DNA of 64,000 nucleotides from Erysipelatoclostridium sp. An173 (GTDB lineage Bacteria; Bacillota_I; Bacilli_A; Erysipelotrichales; Coprobacillaceae): the NCBI RefSeq assembly GCF_002160495.1, contig NZ_NFKR01000014.1, forward strand, positions 1 to 64,000, in the 5' to 3' direction. Shown here piece by piece: positions 18,514 to 27,009 of this stretch (position 1 is its first letter; every line of letters starts with the position of its first letter). A program made the translations under genes and the position numbers. Below the pieces are notes generated by a model. That model worked only from the letters and a program-made list of their open reading frames with translations, had not been told where the DNA came from and searched no databases.

Positions 18514-18923
18514 TGGATTTAATAAAGCAGCTTCAAGGGATCAGCTATTCACTGGTATTTGGCTTTCTCTTTACTTTTGTTTATAGTCTTATCAATCGTG
18601 TGTTTTATAAATACCACAAAAGTATATTTAGATATTTTATACAGATTATTGTTGGTATTGTTTTTGGGTATTGCTATTATCTTGGTTTGTTAGTGATTAA
18701 TAATGGTGTGATAAGAGGATATTTTATTATTAGTTTATTAGTAGGATATGTTCTTTATCTCAATTATTATAGCTATTATATGTTTTTTGTAATTGAAGCG
18801 ATTGTGAAAATGTTAAAATATATTTTATCCCCAATTATATTCATTTTTAGAAAAATAAATGGTATAATAAGACGCATGAAGAAGGTGATTAGATGGCTAA
18901 TAAAAGAAAAGTTTTCAAATTAA
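18513..18923 (+). CDS. yabQ: Spore cortex biosynthesis membrane protein YabQ
   Basis: A 136-residue integral membrane protein with about four hydrophobic helices (about 14-32, 42-62, 66-88, 92-115), in the place and size of YabQ, which is needed for spore cortex formation in Bacillus and localises to the forespore membrane. Recognition rests on hydropathy, size and position between yabP and divIC more than on motifs. It overlaps yabP by one base and divIC by 31 bases, so all three are made from one message. Confidence 0.85.
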   Translation: MDLIKQLQGISYSLVFGFLFTFVYSLINRVFYKYHKSIFRYFIQIIVGIVFGYCYYLGLLVINNGVIRGYFIISLLVGYVLYLNYYSYYMFFVIEAIVKMLKYILSPIIFIFRKINGIIRRMKKVIRWLIKEKFSN

Positions 18924-19180
18924 TTAAAGGTTTTTCCTTTATGATCATTGGATGTGCTTTGATGATTGTTTTATTTAGCAGCGCTATGAACGTTCTTCAG
19001 CGTCAGGATGAAATAGCAGTTTTAGAAAAACAAAAAAAAGCTGTTGAAAAAGAAAAGGCCGAATTACAAAATGAAGTAGAATTATTGAATGATGAAGATT
19101 ATGTTGCTCGTTATGCTCGTGAAAATTATATATTTTCTCGTGATGGCGAACAAGTATCTATCATTCCTGGAGTAGAATAA
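18893..19180 (+). CDS. divIC: Septum formation initiator DivIC/FtsB family
   Basis: A 95-residue bitopic division protein. A basic N-terminus is followed by one membrane helix (about 14-33), then a coiled coil with heptad charge pattern (about 38-68, including EKQKKAVEKEKAELQNEVELL) and the short conserved C-terminal region ARYARENYIFSRDGE. DivIC/FtsB joins FtsL and DivIB/FtsQ in the divisome. The start lies 31 bases inside yabQ with the ribosome site GAAGGTG. Confidence 0.92.
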   Translation: MANKRKVFKLIKGFSFMIIGCALMIVLFSSAMNVLQRQDEIAVLEKQKKAVEKEKAELQNEVELLNDEDYVARYARENYIFSRDGEQVSIIPGVE

Positions 19181-19196
19181 GCACTAAGTGCTTATT
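19176..19196 (+). terminator. Terminator of yabPQ-divIC
   Basis: The 8-bp stem AATAAGCA/TGCTTATT with a 5-base loop overlaps the divIC stop codon and is followed by TTTGTTTT. Confidence 0.8.
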
Positions 19197-19224
19197 TTTG
19201 TTTTAGTTTTTTAGGGGGTAAAAG

Positions 19225-20004
19225 ATGTTTATTGAAAAAAATATCTATATGCGTTCATTGCGACGGTGGCGAAAAATCACTATTTATGCACCAGATGATT
19301 ATCAAACTAGTAATAAAAGATATCCAGTTCTATACATAAATGATGGCCAAAATGCCTTTTTTGATGAAGAGTCTTATATGGGTGTTAGCTGGGGCTTTTT
19401 TGATTATGTTAAAGAGAATAATTTAGATATTATTATGGTTGCTATTCCATGCAATTTTAAATTAAATAAGCGTGAAGATGAATATGGGCCATGGCCAATA
19501 AAAAAAGAAGTATTGTTAATGGAATATGGTGATGATAGTATTAAAGTTGGTGGTGAAGGCGATAAATATATGCGTTTTATCATAAAACAGTTAAAACCAT
19601 ATATTGATAAAAACTTTCCCACAATAGTTGATGATTGTGCGATGGTAGGAAGCTCAATGGGTGGTATAATTACTAGCTATGCGGGTATTAAATATAGCCA
19701 TATTTTTAAAAAGACAGCTTCACTTTCGACGGCTTATTGGTTTTATGTAGACGAATTTATTGATTTGATTAATAAAAGCGATTTAAGTCCAATAGAATGT
19801 TTTTATTTGGATTTAGGTGGTAATGAAGGTAATGGTGATGAAAACATCAGCCGTATATACTATGAAAGCAATGAAAGAATATTTAATGAGTTAATTAAAA
19901 AAAGTGACAAGATTGAAGCACGCTTTTTTGAAGATGCTGTTCACAATGAATTTGAATGGCGAAAACGAGTGCCGATTTTTATGGAACTTTTTTATCGTCG
20001 GTAG
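19225..20004 (+). CDS. Alpha/beta-hydrolase, esterase D/Fes-like family
   Basis: A 259-residue hydrolase of the putative esterase family (PF00756 type). The nucleophile elbow GSSMGG carries the catalytic Ser (about residue 142); an AVHNEFEW block near the C-terminus supplies the His. The strand-1 motif RYPVLYINDGQNAFF is typical. No signal peptide is seen, so it is cytoplasmic. Relatives cleave siderophore esters, S-formylglutathione or carbohydrate esters; the substrate is unknown. GGGGG is the ribosome site. Confidence 0.85.
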   Translation: MFIEKNIYMRSLRRWRKITIYAPDDYQTSNKRYPVLYINDGQNAFFDEESYMGVSWGFFDYVKENNLDIIMVAIPCNFKLNKREDEYGPWPIKKEVLLMEYGDDSIKVGGEGDKYMRFIIKQLKPYIDKNFPTIVDDCAMVGSSMGGIITSYAGIKYSHIFKKTASLSTAYWFYVDEFIDLINKSDLSPIECFYLDLGGNEGNGDENISRIYYESNERIFNELIKKSDKIEARFFEDAVHNEFEWRKRVPIFMELFYRR

Positions 20005-20021
20005 AGGTCGATTAAGACCTC
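20004..20021 (+). terminator. Terminator of the esterase gene
   Basis: The stem GAGGTC/GACCTC with a 6-base loop is followed by ATTTTTTT, directly at the stop codon. Confidence 0.85.
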
Positions 20022-20117
20022 ATTTTTTTATTTTTGTTTTCTATTTTGCAAAAAAGGAAAAAGCAGGTAGTAATTTATGTTATTATTTATTAAAATAAAT
20101 AACAGAGGGGTTTGAAT

Positions 20118-20939
20118 ATGTATGAATTAATGTTATCTGATTTGGATGAAACTTTATTAGTTAATCATCATGTTCCTGAATTTAATGTTGAAGCGATAAA
20201 AAAGGCGCGTAAACATGGGTTGAAATTTGTTCCAGCAACAGGACGTGCTTTTAATATGATACCAGAAATTTTAAAAGAAATTGGTACATATGATCAAGAA
20301 GACGAATATTCGATTTGTTTTAACGGGGCATTAATTGTAGAAAATAAAAATAGTAAAATCTTGAACTTTAAGGGGTTATCATTTGATGTTGCTAAGATGT
20401 TATTTGATAAAGCCCGTGATTATGATGTTTGTGTATTGGTATTTACGGTTGATATGTGTTATATCTATAATGCTGATCCTGATGAAGTGCAAAGAAAAAA
20501 GGATCAAAAAGCACCGTTTGTTGTAGTTGAAGATTATAATATCGATAATTTAAAAAATGATCGAATAGCTAAAATTTTATATCAAAAAAAAGATATGAAC
20601 TATTTAAAGAAAATAGCAGCTGATCTTAAAGATGATATTGAAAATAAAGCTTGTGCTAGTTATTCATCAAATCGTTATTTGGAATTTAATGCACCTGGAG
20701 TAAATAAAGGATATGGGCTTAAATGGTTAGCTAGTTATTTAAATATTGATTTAGATAAAACAATTGCCATTGGTGATAACTATAATGATGTTGAGATGAT
20801 AAAACAGGCCAAACTTGGTGTTTGTGTAGCTTGTGGTGATGATGAAATAAAGAGTATTGCCAATTATGTAACTAAACTTGATTACAATCAAGGAGCAGTA
20901 AAAGAAGTAATTGAAAAATTTATTTTGGAGGAAGAATAA
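20118..20939 (+). CDS. Cof-type HAD-IIB hydrolase (first of a tandem pair)
   Basis: A 273-residue Cof/IIB phosphatase. Motif I is LSDLDETLL, in which the usual Gly is Glu (DLDET); motif IV is GDNYNDVEM. ATG 20118 follows AGAGGGG by 7 bases and is preferred over TTG 20112. The gene overlaps the next by one base, and the two proteins are clearly similar along their length (PATGRAF/PATGRGF, SYSSNRYLEFNA/SYSSNRYMEFNA), so they arose by tandem duplication. Substrate unknown. Confidence 0.9.
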   Translation: MYELMLSDLDETLLVNHHVPEFNVEAIKKARKHGLKFVPATGRAFNMIPEILKEIGTYDQEDEYSICFNGALIVENKNSKILNFKGLSFDVAKMLFDKARDYDVCVLVFTVDMCYIYNADPDEVQRKKDQKAPFVVVEDYNIDNLKNDRIAKILYQKKDMNYLKKIAADLKDDIENKACASYSSNRYLEFNAPGVNKGYGLKWLASYLNIDLDKTIAIGDNYNDVEMIKQAKLGVCVACGDDEIKSIANYVTKLDYNQGAVKEVIEKFILEEE

Positions 20940-21769
20940 TGGGTTATAAATTAATAGCATGTGATTTGGATGAAACTTTATTAAATGACCAGCATCATGT
21001 TGGTAAGCGTAATGTTGAAGCGATTCAAAGAGCGCGTAAAGAATATGGGGTTAAATTTGTTCCAGCAACAGGAAGAGGCTTTATGCAAATTCAGCCTGAG
21101 TTAAAAGAATTACAATTATATGATTTACCAGAGGAGTATGTTATTTCGTTTAATGGAGGAGCTTTAACTGAAAATAAGGGTAATCGTCTTATTGAATTTA
21201 AAGGCTTAGAATTTGAAAAGATGAAACAGATTTTTGAAGCAGGGTTGAATTTTGATGTTTGTATCCATGTTTATACCCCTGAGCATTTATATGTGTTTAA
21301 TTTAAGTGAATCAGAACGACAAAGATTATTGGAACAAAGATTGGAAGTAATCTATCCTGAGGAAAATAGTGTTGATTTCTTAAAAGATACACCAATTTCT
21401 AAAATATTGTATCAAAATACTGATGTGCCATATTTAATGAGTTTGGAAGATGGTTTAAAACCAATTACTGATGGATGTTGTGCGGTTAGTTATTCATCTA
21501 ATCGTTATATGGAATTCAATGCTTTAGGTGTTGATAAAGGACAAGGTTTAATAGATCTTGCCGACAAATTATCAATTGCAATTGAAGATACAATTGCTGT
21601 TGGAGATAATTATAATGATATGGCAATGTTAAAAGTAGCAGGATTAGCAGTAGCAGCTAATAATGCTGTTGATGAAGTAAAAGCAGCTTGTGATTATACA
21701 ACAAAAGCTAATAATAATGAAGGCGTTGTAGCCGAATTAATAGAGAAGTTTATTTTCAATGAGATTTAA
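20939..21769 (+). CDS. Cof-type HAD-IIB hydrolase (second of a tandem pair)
   Basis: The 276-residue paralogue of the preceding gene, with motif I CDLDETLLND and motif IV GDNYNDMAML. The DLDET variant of motif I is shared, so it predates the duplication. GGAGG within the end of the upstream gene is the ribosome site. It overlaps ung by 11 bases, which places two phosphatases, ung and folC in one tightly packed transcript. Confidence 0.9.
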   Translation: MGYKLIACDLDETLLNDQHHVGKRNVEAIQRARKEYGVKFVPATGRGFMQIQPELKELQLYDLPEEYVISFNGGALTENKGNRLIEFKGLEFEKMKQIFEAGLNFDVCIHVYTPEHLYVFNLSESERQRLLEQRLEVIYPEENSVDFLKDTPISKILYQNTDVPYLMSLEDGLKPITDGCCAVSYSSNRYMEFNALGVDKGQGLIDLADKLSIAIEDTIAVGDNYNDMAMLKVAGLAVAANNAVDEVKAACDYTTKANNNEGVVAELIEKFIFNEI

Positions 21770-22418
21770 AGATATTGCACAAGCTGAATTTCAAAAAGAT
21801 TATTATAAAAAACTTCATGATTTCGTTGAAAACGAATATAAACATAAAACAATATTTCCACCTAAGCAAAATATTTTTAGAGCTTTAAATTTATGTGACT
21901 ATGATGATGTAAAAGTAGTTATTTTAGGTCAAGATCCTTATCATGAATTACATCAGGCTAATGGCTTGGCGTTTAGCGTATCGCCTGGAGTTAGAGTTCC
22001 GCCTAGTCTAGTAAATATTTATAAAGAATTACATAATGATTTAAATACTACTATTCCTAATCATGGTGATTTAACGAAATGGGCTAAGCAAGGGGTGTTG
22101 TTATTAAATAATGTTTTAACTGTTGAACAAGGTCGAGCTAATAGTCATGCAGGTATTGGTTGGGAAACTTTTACCTTAAATATTGTTAAAGCATTAAACG
22201 AACGAGAAAAACCGCTTGTTTTCATTTTATGGGGTAATAATGCTCGTGCTAAAAAGCAATATATTGATACTTCTAGACATCTTGTTTTAGAAAGTGCTCA
22301 TCCATCGCCATTATCTGCTAGTCGTGGCTTTTTTGGATCGCGTCCGTTTAGTAAAGCAAATCAGTTTTTAGTTAAAAATGGCATTGAGCCAATCGATTGG
22401 CAAATTGAAAACATTTAA
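21759..22418 (+). CDS. ung: Uracil-DNA glycosylase, family 1
   Basis: Ung removes uracil from DNA in base-excision repair. The 219-residue protein has the water-activating motif GQDPYHE (about residues 61-67), the NNVLTVEQGRANSH region, and the DNA-intercalation loop AHPSPLSA near the C-terminus with the catalytic His. Normal length. The start overlaps the upstream HAD gene; the C-terminus overlaps folC. Confidence 0.97.
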   Translation: MRFKDIAQAEFQKDYYKKLHDFVENEYKHKTIFPPKQNIFRALNLCDYDDVKVVILGQDPYHELHQANGLAFSVSPGVRVPPSLVNIYKELHNDLNTTIPNHGDLTKWAKQGVLLLNNVLTVEQGRANSHAGIGWETFTLNIVKALNEREKPLVFILWGNNARAKKQYIDTSRHLVLESAHPSPLSASRGFFGSRPFSKANQFLVKNGIEPIDWQIENI

Positions 22419-23565
22419 AGAAATTGATGAAGCGTTAGTTTATATTGAATCTAAACGGGCTAAAAGAACGCTAGATCAATTTAAAGCAACTATAAAGAAA
22501 TATGGATTTAATGTTAATCAAAAAAACATGATTCATATTGCCGGAACTAATGGTAAGGGTTCTACAACAAATTATCTAAAAGAAATTTTAATGGCTCACG
22601 GTTATAATGTTGGGACATTTACTTCTCCTTATTTAATTTGTCATAATGATCGTATTTGTATTAATGGTAAAATGATCGACGATGATCGTCTTTTAAAGAT
22701 AATCAATGAATTAGTACCGATAATTGAAAATGATCAATTATCAATGTTTGAAATCGATACATTAATCATGCTTAAGTATTTTAATGAATCTGATTTGGAT
22801 TTTCGAATTATTGAAACTGGTATTGGTGGTTTGAATGATAAAACTAATGTAATAACAAGTCGTTGTAGTGCTATTACTAATATTGGTTATGATCATCAGT
22901 TTATGCTAGGAGATACTTTAGAAAAAATCGCTGTTCATAAAGCCGGAATTATTAAAGATAATCAAAAATGTTATACAACTGAAAAGAATCCGGGATTATT
23001 AAATATTTTTGAAGATGTATGTAATTTAAAAAGAAGTGAATTAATAAAGGTAGCTGTTCAATGTGACTATCAATATCCTTATGTTTTTACTTGTTTAAAT
23101 CAGCAGTATGTTTTAAAAAACTGTGGCAGTTATCAAGTTGCTAATGCTTCATTAGCGATAACGATTGCAAATGATTTAATTGAATTGAAGCCAAGTTTGT
23201 TACAACAAGCCTTAAACAAGGCTAGCTGGCCAGGACGTTTTGAAAAAATTGATAAGGTTTATTTAGATGGGGCTCATAATGTAGATGGTATTAAATCGTT
23301 GATAAAAACTTTGATCGATCAAAATATTGATGATGTATTGATTATCTTTAGTGCTTTGCAAGATAAAGATACAAAAATTATGAAAGACTTACTTTGTCGC
23401 TATTCAATTATAGAAGCTAGTTTTGATGATGAACGTTTAAAATCTGATGCGCCGGATTTTAAAAAAGTATTAAAAGATAATTGGAATAATCACAAAAATA
23501 TTGTTGTCACTGGATCGCTGCATTTTATTAGTGCGGTTAGAAAATATTTGGTAGCTAAAAAATAG
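22378..23565 (+). CDS. folC: Folylpolyglutamate synthase / dihydrofolate synthase
   Basis: FolC adds glutamate residues to folates, and in many bacteria also makes dihydrofolate. The P-loop GTNGKGST is at about residue 57, the second family signature ITNIGYDHQFMLGDTLEKIAVHKAGIIK lies in two parts near 165-190, and SWPGRFE and DGAHN mark the C-terminal Rossmann domain. ATG 22378 lies 41 bases inside ung and has no ribosome site; a TTG at 22405 gives the family-typical N-terminus (KTFKEIDEAL) and may be the true start. 395 or 386 residues, somewhat short but complete. Confidence 0.93.
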   Translation: MALSQSIGKLKTFKEIDEALVYIESKRAKRTLDQFKATIKKYGFNVNQKNMIHIAGTNGKGSTTNYLKEILMAHGYNVGTFTSPYLICHNDRICINGKMIDDDRLLKIINELVPIIENDQLSMFEIDTLIMLKYFNESDLDFRIIETGIGGLNDKTNVITSRCSAITNIGYDHQFMLGDTLEKIAVHKAGIIKDNQKCYTTEKNPGLLNIFEDVCNLKRSELIKVAVQCDYQYPYVFTCLNQQYVLKNCGSYQVANASLAITIANDLIELKPSLLQQALNKASWPGRFEKIDKVYLDGAHNVDGIKSLIKTLIDQNIDDVLIIFSALQDKDTKIMKDLLCRYSIIEASFDDERLKSDAPDFKKVLKDNWNNHKNIVVTGSLHFISAVRKYLVAKK

Positions 23566-23580
23566 TATAGTTATATATTG

Positions 23581-23628
23581 CCAGCATTTAATCAATAAGG
23601 GGAAATCCCTTATTGATATGGATGCTGG
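23581..23628. terminator. Long hairpin between convergent folC and gerQ
   Basis: CCAGCAT and ATCAATAAGGG pair with CCCTTATTGAT and ATGCTGG around a 5-base loop, with small internal loops. It covers the last codons of gerQ. Neither side has a T-run, so it is not a textbook intrinsic terminator, but its place between convergent genes suggests two-way termination or 3'-end protection. Confidence 0.55.
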
Positions 23629-24020
23629 TAATTTATTGGTTCATCAAACTCTGCCCAATTAAAATATACTAATTGTAATAAATACTCATGATTGGTTTTA
23701 CTATCGCGAATGATGAAGTGATCACGTCCTGCTTGTTGAATAATTCCACGATAAACTTTATCGCGCCATTCGTTGCTATTTGAGTAAGTAAAATAAAAAG
23801 TACCTAGTTTACCGATATTTAATCTTAAAATGTTTTCGATATAAGTTTGATCAATTACTGGAGCAGGAACCATTGTAGTACCAGTACCAGGAGTATTACT
23901 TGTATTAGGAGGAGTAGTTATAGGTGGAGGATTAGTTGAAGAATCGCTGGGATTTTCAGCAGATGAATTGTCATTTTCTTGACGTACTAAAAAAGGATTT
24001 AAATCATTAAAATAATTCAT
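23610..24020 (-). CDS. gerQ: Spore coat/germination protein GerQ
   Basis: GerQ is an inner-coat protein needed to place the cortex hydrolase CwlJ. Residues 1-25 and a Ser/Thr/Pro-rich linker (about 18-58) precede the conserved C-terminal domain (about 60-136): a LRLNIGKLGTFYFTY block, EWRDKVYRGIIQQAGRDHFII and YLLQLVYFNWAEFDEPI. The 136-residue length is slightly below Bacillus GerQ. It lies 24 bases downstream of cwlJ, the reverse of the gerQ-cwlJ order usual in Bacillus. Confidence 0.9.
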   Translation of the reverse strand: MNYFNDLNPFLVRQENDNSSAENPSDSSTNPPPITTPPNTSNTPGTGTTMVPAPVIDQTYIENILRLNIGKLGTFYFTYSNSNEWRDKVYRGIIQQAGRDHFIIRDSKTNHEYLLQLVYFNWAEFDEPINYQHPYQ

Positions 24021-24044
24021 ATGCAGTCTCCTTGTTAAAAATTT

Positions 24045-24464
24045 TTATAAGTCACATCTTAAATCATGCCCTGGATTATAAAAACAATGTTGTTTATACC
24101 GACCAGAAAGATTGCCATAAAATTCTGGCGGGCAAGCAACATTGGCACCAGGATTTTTGAACCAGAGTGCATTTGTAGCTGGTTCATTACGATAACCGTT
24201 AATACAGCGAAGGGCTAGACTCCTAACTAGACTATTAACAGGTTCGTTAAATAATGGAGTATCTACTCCAGAAAAAGCATTTTTTTGATAAATAACTTCA
24301 GTAATGGAACGTGTATTTCTAAATACATCACAGTTGGCAACGACACGATTAATTACTACATTACCAACTAATAACATTCCTTGTTCGCCTTCTCCAAGTG
24401 CTTCCGATTGAATCAATCGTGCCAGTAATTCGACTTCTTCGTTAGAATATTTAACTCGTGCCAA
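24045..24464 (-). CDS. cwlJ: Spore cortex-lytic enzyme CwlJ (SleB-type hydrolase)
   Basis: A 139-residue hydrolase_2 domain with no signal peptide, as in CwlJ, which degrades spore cortex during germination. The catalytic Glu is in LARLIQSEALGEGEQGMLLVG (about residues 20-30), and VVINRV, WFKNP and HCFYNP are family blocks. The start is TTG at 24464, 5 bases after a GGGGTG ribosome site; no ATG fits. A promoter resembling the mother-cell sigma-E type precedes it. It is cotranscribed with gerQ, whose product localises it. Confidence 0.92.
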   Translation of the reverse strand: MARVKYSNEEVELLARLIQSEALGEGEQGMLLVGNVVINRVVANCDVFRNTRSITEVIYQKNAFSGVDTPLFNEPVNSLVRSLALRCINGYRNEPATNALWFKNPGANVACPPEFYGNLSGRYKQHCFYNPGHDLRCDL

Positions 24465-24479
24465 ATTATCACCCCGTTA

Positions 24480-24509
24480 TAATATATGTATTAAAAAAAA
24501 TAAAATACC
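24480..24509 (-). promoter_or_regulatory. Sigma-E-like promoter of cwlJ-gerQ
   Basis: On the minus strand GGTATTT (24509-24503) and CATATATTA (24488-24480) are 14 bases apart. They resemble the -35 and the CATANNNT-type -10 of mother-cell sigma-E/K promoters. Bacillus cwlJ is sigma-E dependent, which agrees. Confidence 0.5.
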
Positions 24510-24700
24510 TTTATTATTGTTTAAATCGTTTTGTTTATGGTTTTGTGGAATAATTTGGTGTTTTTTAAATAAAACATAATAAAAAATTTACAAGAATGCA
24601 TTTATTTATAGTTTAATAAAAAAATAAAAGAGAGTATAATTAATGACAAGATATAATACTTATATTTTATATAATAAATCTCGTATTTAGTTTTATTTTA

Positions 24701-24733
24701 TGCTAAAATAGTATTATAGGTAAAGCGCTTACA
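24701..24733 (+). promoter_or_regulatory. Promoter and cre-like site of the glg operon
   Basis: An extended -10, TG-C-TAAAAT (24701-24709), precedes GTAAAGCGCTTACA (24720-24733), which matches the CcpA cre consensus except at its first two bases. The site covers the expected start of transcription, a position where CcpA represses. The rest of the cwlJ-glgC gap is AT-rich and otherwise featureless. Confidence 0.6.
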
Positions 24734-24757
24734 TTAGACAAGGAGGTATTTTAAAAA

Positions 24758-25885
24758 ATGGGAAGAGAGATTGTCGCAATGATTTTAGCTGGAGGACGTG
24801 GAACTCGTCTAGAAGCACTAACAGCTAAAGTAGCTAAGCCAGCAGTGCATTTTGGGGGTAAATATCGTATTATCGATTTTCCTTTAAGTAACTGTGCAAA
24901 TTCTGGAATTGATGTTGTAGGTGTGTTAACTCAATACGAATCTGTATTATTGGGTACTTATGTTGGTGCCGGAACTAAATGGGGCCTTGATGGTAAACAA
25001 TCATTGGCAGCAATTTTACCAGCACGTGAACGTGGTGAAGTTGGAGCTACTTGGTATGCTGGAACAGCGGATGCAATTTATCAAAATATTAGTTTCTTAG
25101 ATCAATATGATCCTGAATATGTTTTAATCTTATCAGGTGACCATATTTATAAAATGGATTATGATAAGATGCTTACTGCTCATAAACAACGTAAAGCAGA
25201 TGCTACTATCGCAGTATTAAATGTATCTTTAAAAGAAGCTAGTCGTTTTGGAATTATGAATACTAATGAAGATGGTACGATTTATGAATTCGAAGAAAAA
25301 CCTGCTAAACCTAAATCTACATTAGCTTCAATGGGTATTTATATTTTCACATATAAAGAATTAAGAAAATATTTAATTGATGATGCAAAAGATGAAAATA
25401 GTAAACATGACTTTGGTATGAATATCATTCCAAGTATGTTGAATGATAACAAAAAATTATATGCATATGAATTTAGCGGATACTGGAAAGACGTTGGAAC
25501 AGTTGAAAGCTTATGGCAAGCTAATATGGACTTATTAAACGATAAAGAATTAGATCTTTACAATATTAAAAGAGATTGGAAAATCTATACTGAAGATACT
25601 TTGGAAAAACCTCAAATTATTGGTGACAAAGCAAGTATCAAAAATTCAATGGTTACTCAAGGATGTTTGGTTAACGGTACTGTTGAAGGATCTGTATTAT
25701 TCAACAATGTAAATATTGGTGAAGGTGCAAAAGTCGTTGATTCTGTATTAATGCCAGGCGTATTAGTAGAAGAAGGTGCTGAAGTCTATAAAGCTATTGT
25801 AGATGAAGGTGTTGTAATTCGCGCTAATACAAAAGTTAATGAAGAAGCCAAAGATGTAGCTTTGATTAGTGATAATAGTAAGTAG
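24758..25885 (+). CDS. glgC: Glucose-1-phosphate adenylyltransferase, catalytic subunit
   Basis: GlgC makes ADP-glucose, the donor for glycogen. The 375-residue protein has the N-terminal nucleotide-binding signature [21 protein letters not shown] (shown here split over residues 9-29), the substrate loop [23 protein letters not shown] with the catalytic Asp, EEKPAKPKS for glucose-1-phosphate, and a C-terminal left-handed beta-helix. The start follows AAGGAGG. It heads glgC-glgD-glgA with a cre at the promoter. Confidence 0.97.
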   Translation: MGREIVAMILAGGRGTRLEALTAKVAKPAVHFGGKYRIIDFPLSNCANSGIDVVGVLTQYESVLLGTYVGAGTKWGLDGKQSLAAILPARERGEVGATWYAGTADAIYQNISFLDQYDPEYVLILSGDHIYKMDYDKMLTAHKQRKADATIAVLNVSLKEASRFGIMNTNEDGTIYEFEEKPAKPKSTLASMGIYIFTYKELRKYLIDDAKDENSKHDFGMNIIPSMLNDNKKLYAYEFSGYWKDVGTVESLWQANMDLLNDKELDLYNIKRDWKIYTEDTLEKPQIIGDKASIKNSMVTQGCLVNGTVEGSVLFNNVNIGEGAKVVDSVLMPGVLVEEGAEVYKAIVDEGVVIRANTKVNEEAKDVALISDNSK

Positions 25886-25899
25886 GGGAGGAAATAGAG

Positions 25900-27009
25900 A
25901 TGGTTAAAGTAATTGGTGTAGTAAATTTACATTCAGATGTAGATTTTGTAGGTCTTACAGAAAGAAGACCAGCAGCGTCTGTTAGTTTTTTAGGACGTTA
26001 TGCGTTGATTGACTTTGTTTTATCAAACATGTCTAATTCAACTATTGATGCAGTTGGAGTATTAATTCAAAAGAAACCAAGATCATTATTAAAACATTTA
26101 GGTAATGGTAATTCTTGGAATTTCAACTCTAAAGCCGGTGGTGTATCTTTGTTATATAACGAAAAATACGCTAATAACCCTAATTATAATCATGATATTA
26201 ATAACTTAATTGAAAATATTGCATTTTTAGAAAGCAATAAAGCTGATTATGTAGTTGTTGCTCCTGCTCATATTATTACTACAATGAATTACAATGATGC
26301 TATTGAAAGTCATGAAAAATCTGGTGCTGAGATTACTATGGTTTATAAAAAAGTTCATGATGCTAATGAAGCATACATTGGATGTGATTGTTTAACTGTA
26401 AAAAATAAAACAGTAACAGCAATTGAAAAAAATAGAGGTAGCCGTAAAGATTGTAGTATTTCAATGGAAACATATGTTTTCAATACAAAAACTTTATTAA
26501 AAGTAATGAAACAAGCTCAAAAAATTAGTTCATTCTTTAGTTTAAGAGATGTATTAGCATATTTATGTGATGAAAAACAAATTAATGCTTATGAATATAA
26601 AGGATATGCACGTTGCATGGATTCATTAGAACATTATTATCAATATTCATTAGAATTCTTGGATCTTGATGTTTCATCTGCAGTATTTAAAAGCAACTGG
26701 CCAATTTATACAAATACTAATGATACACCTCCTGCAAAATACTTATCTGAATCAGAAGTTGTTAGTTCATTTGTAGCTAATGGTGCAATGATCAATGGTA
26801 CTGTTGAAAATAGTATTATTGGACGTGATGTTACAATTGGAACAGGTGCAGTAGTTAAAAATAGTATTTTATTCTCAGGATCTGTTGTTAGCCCAGGGGC
26901 TCACTTAGAAAATGTAATTATGGATAAACATTCTAAGGTTAAACGTCAATTAGACTTAAAAGGGGATTCTAAAACACCATTATATATTAAAGAAGGAGAT
27001 GTAGTTTAA
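25900..27009 (+). CDS. glgD: Glucose-1-phosphate adenylyltransferase regulatory subunit GlgD
   Basis: GlgD is the non-catalytic partner of GlgC in Firmicutes and raises its activity in the GlgCD complex. The 369-residue protein has the same fold, but the N-terminal nucleotide loop is degraded (NLHSDVDFVGLTERRPAAS instead of the GGRGTRL signature) and the catalytic Asp block is altered (VVAPAHIITTMNY). The C-terminal beta-helix is kept. It starts 14 bases after glgC and overlaps glgA by one base. Confidence 0.95.
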   Translation: MVKVIGVVNLHSDVDFVGLTERRPAASVSFLGRYALIDFVLSNMSNSTIDAVGVLIQKKPRSLLKHLGNGNSWNFNSKAGGVSLLYNEKYANNPNYNHDINNLIENIAFLESNKADYVVVAPAHIITTMNYNDAIESHEKSGAEITMVYKKVHDANEAYIGCDCLTVKNKTVTAIEKNRGSRKDCSISMETYVFNTKTLLKVMKQAQKISSFFSLRDVLAYLCDEKQINAYEYKGYARCMDSLEHYYQYSLEFLDLDVSSAVFKSNWPIYTNTNDTPPAKYLSESEVVSSFVANGAMINGTVENSIIGRDVTIGTGAVVKNSILFSGSVVSPGAHLENVIMDKHSKVKRQLDLKGDSKTPLYIKEGDVV

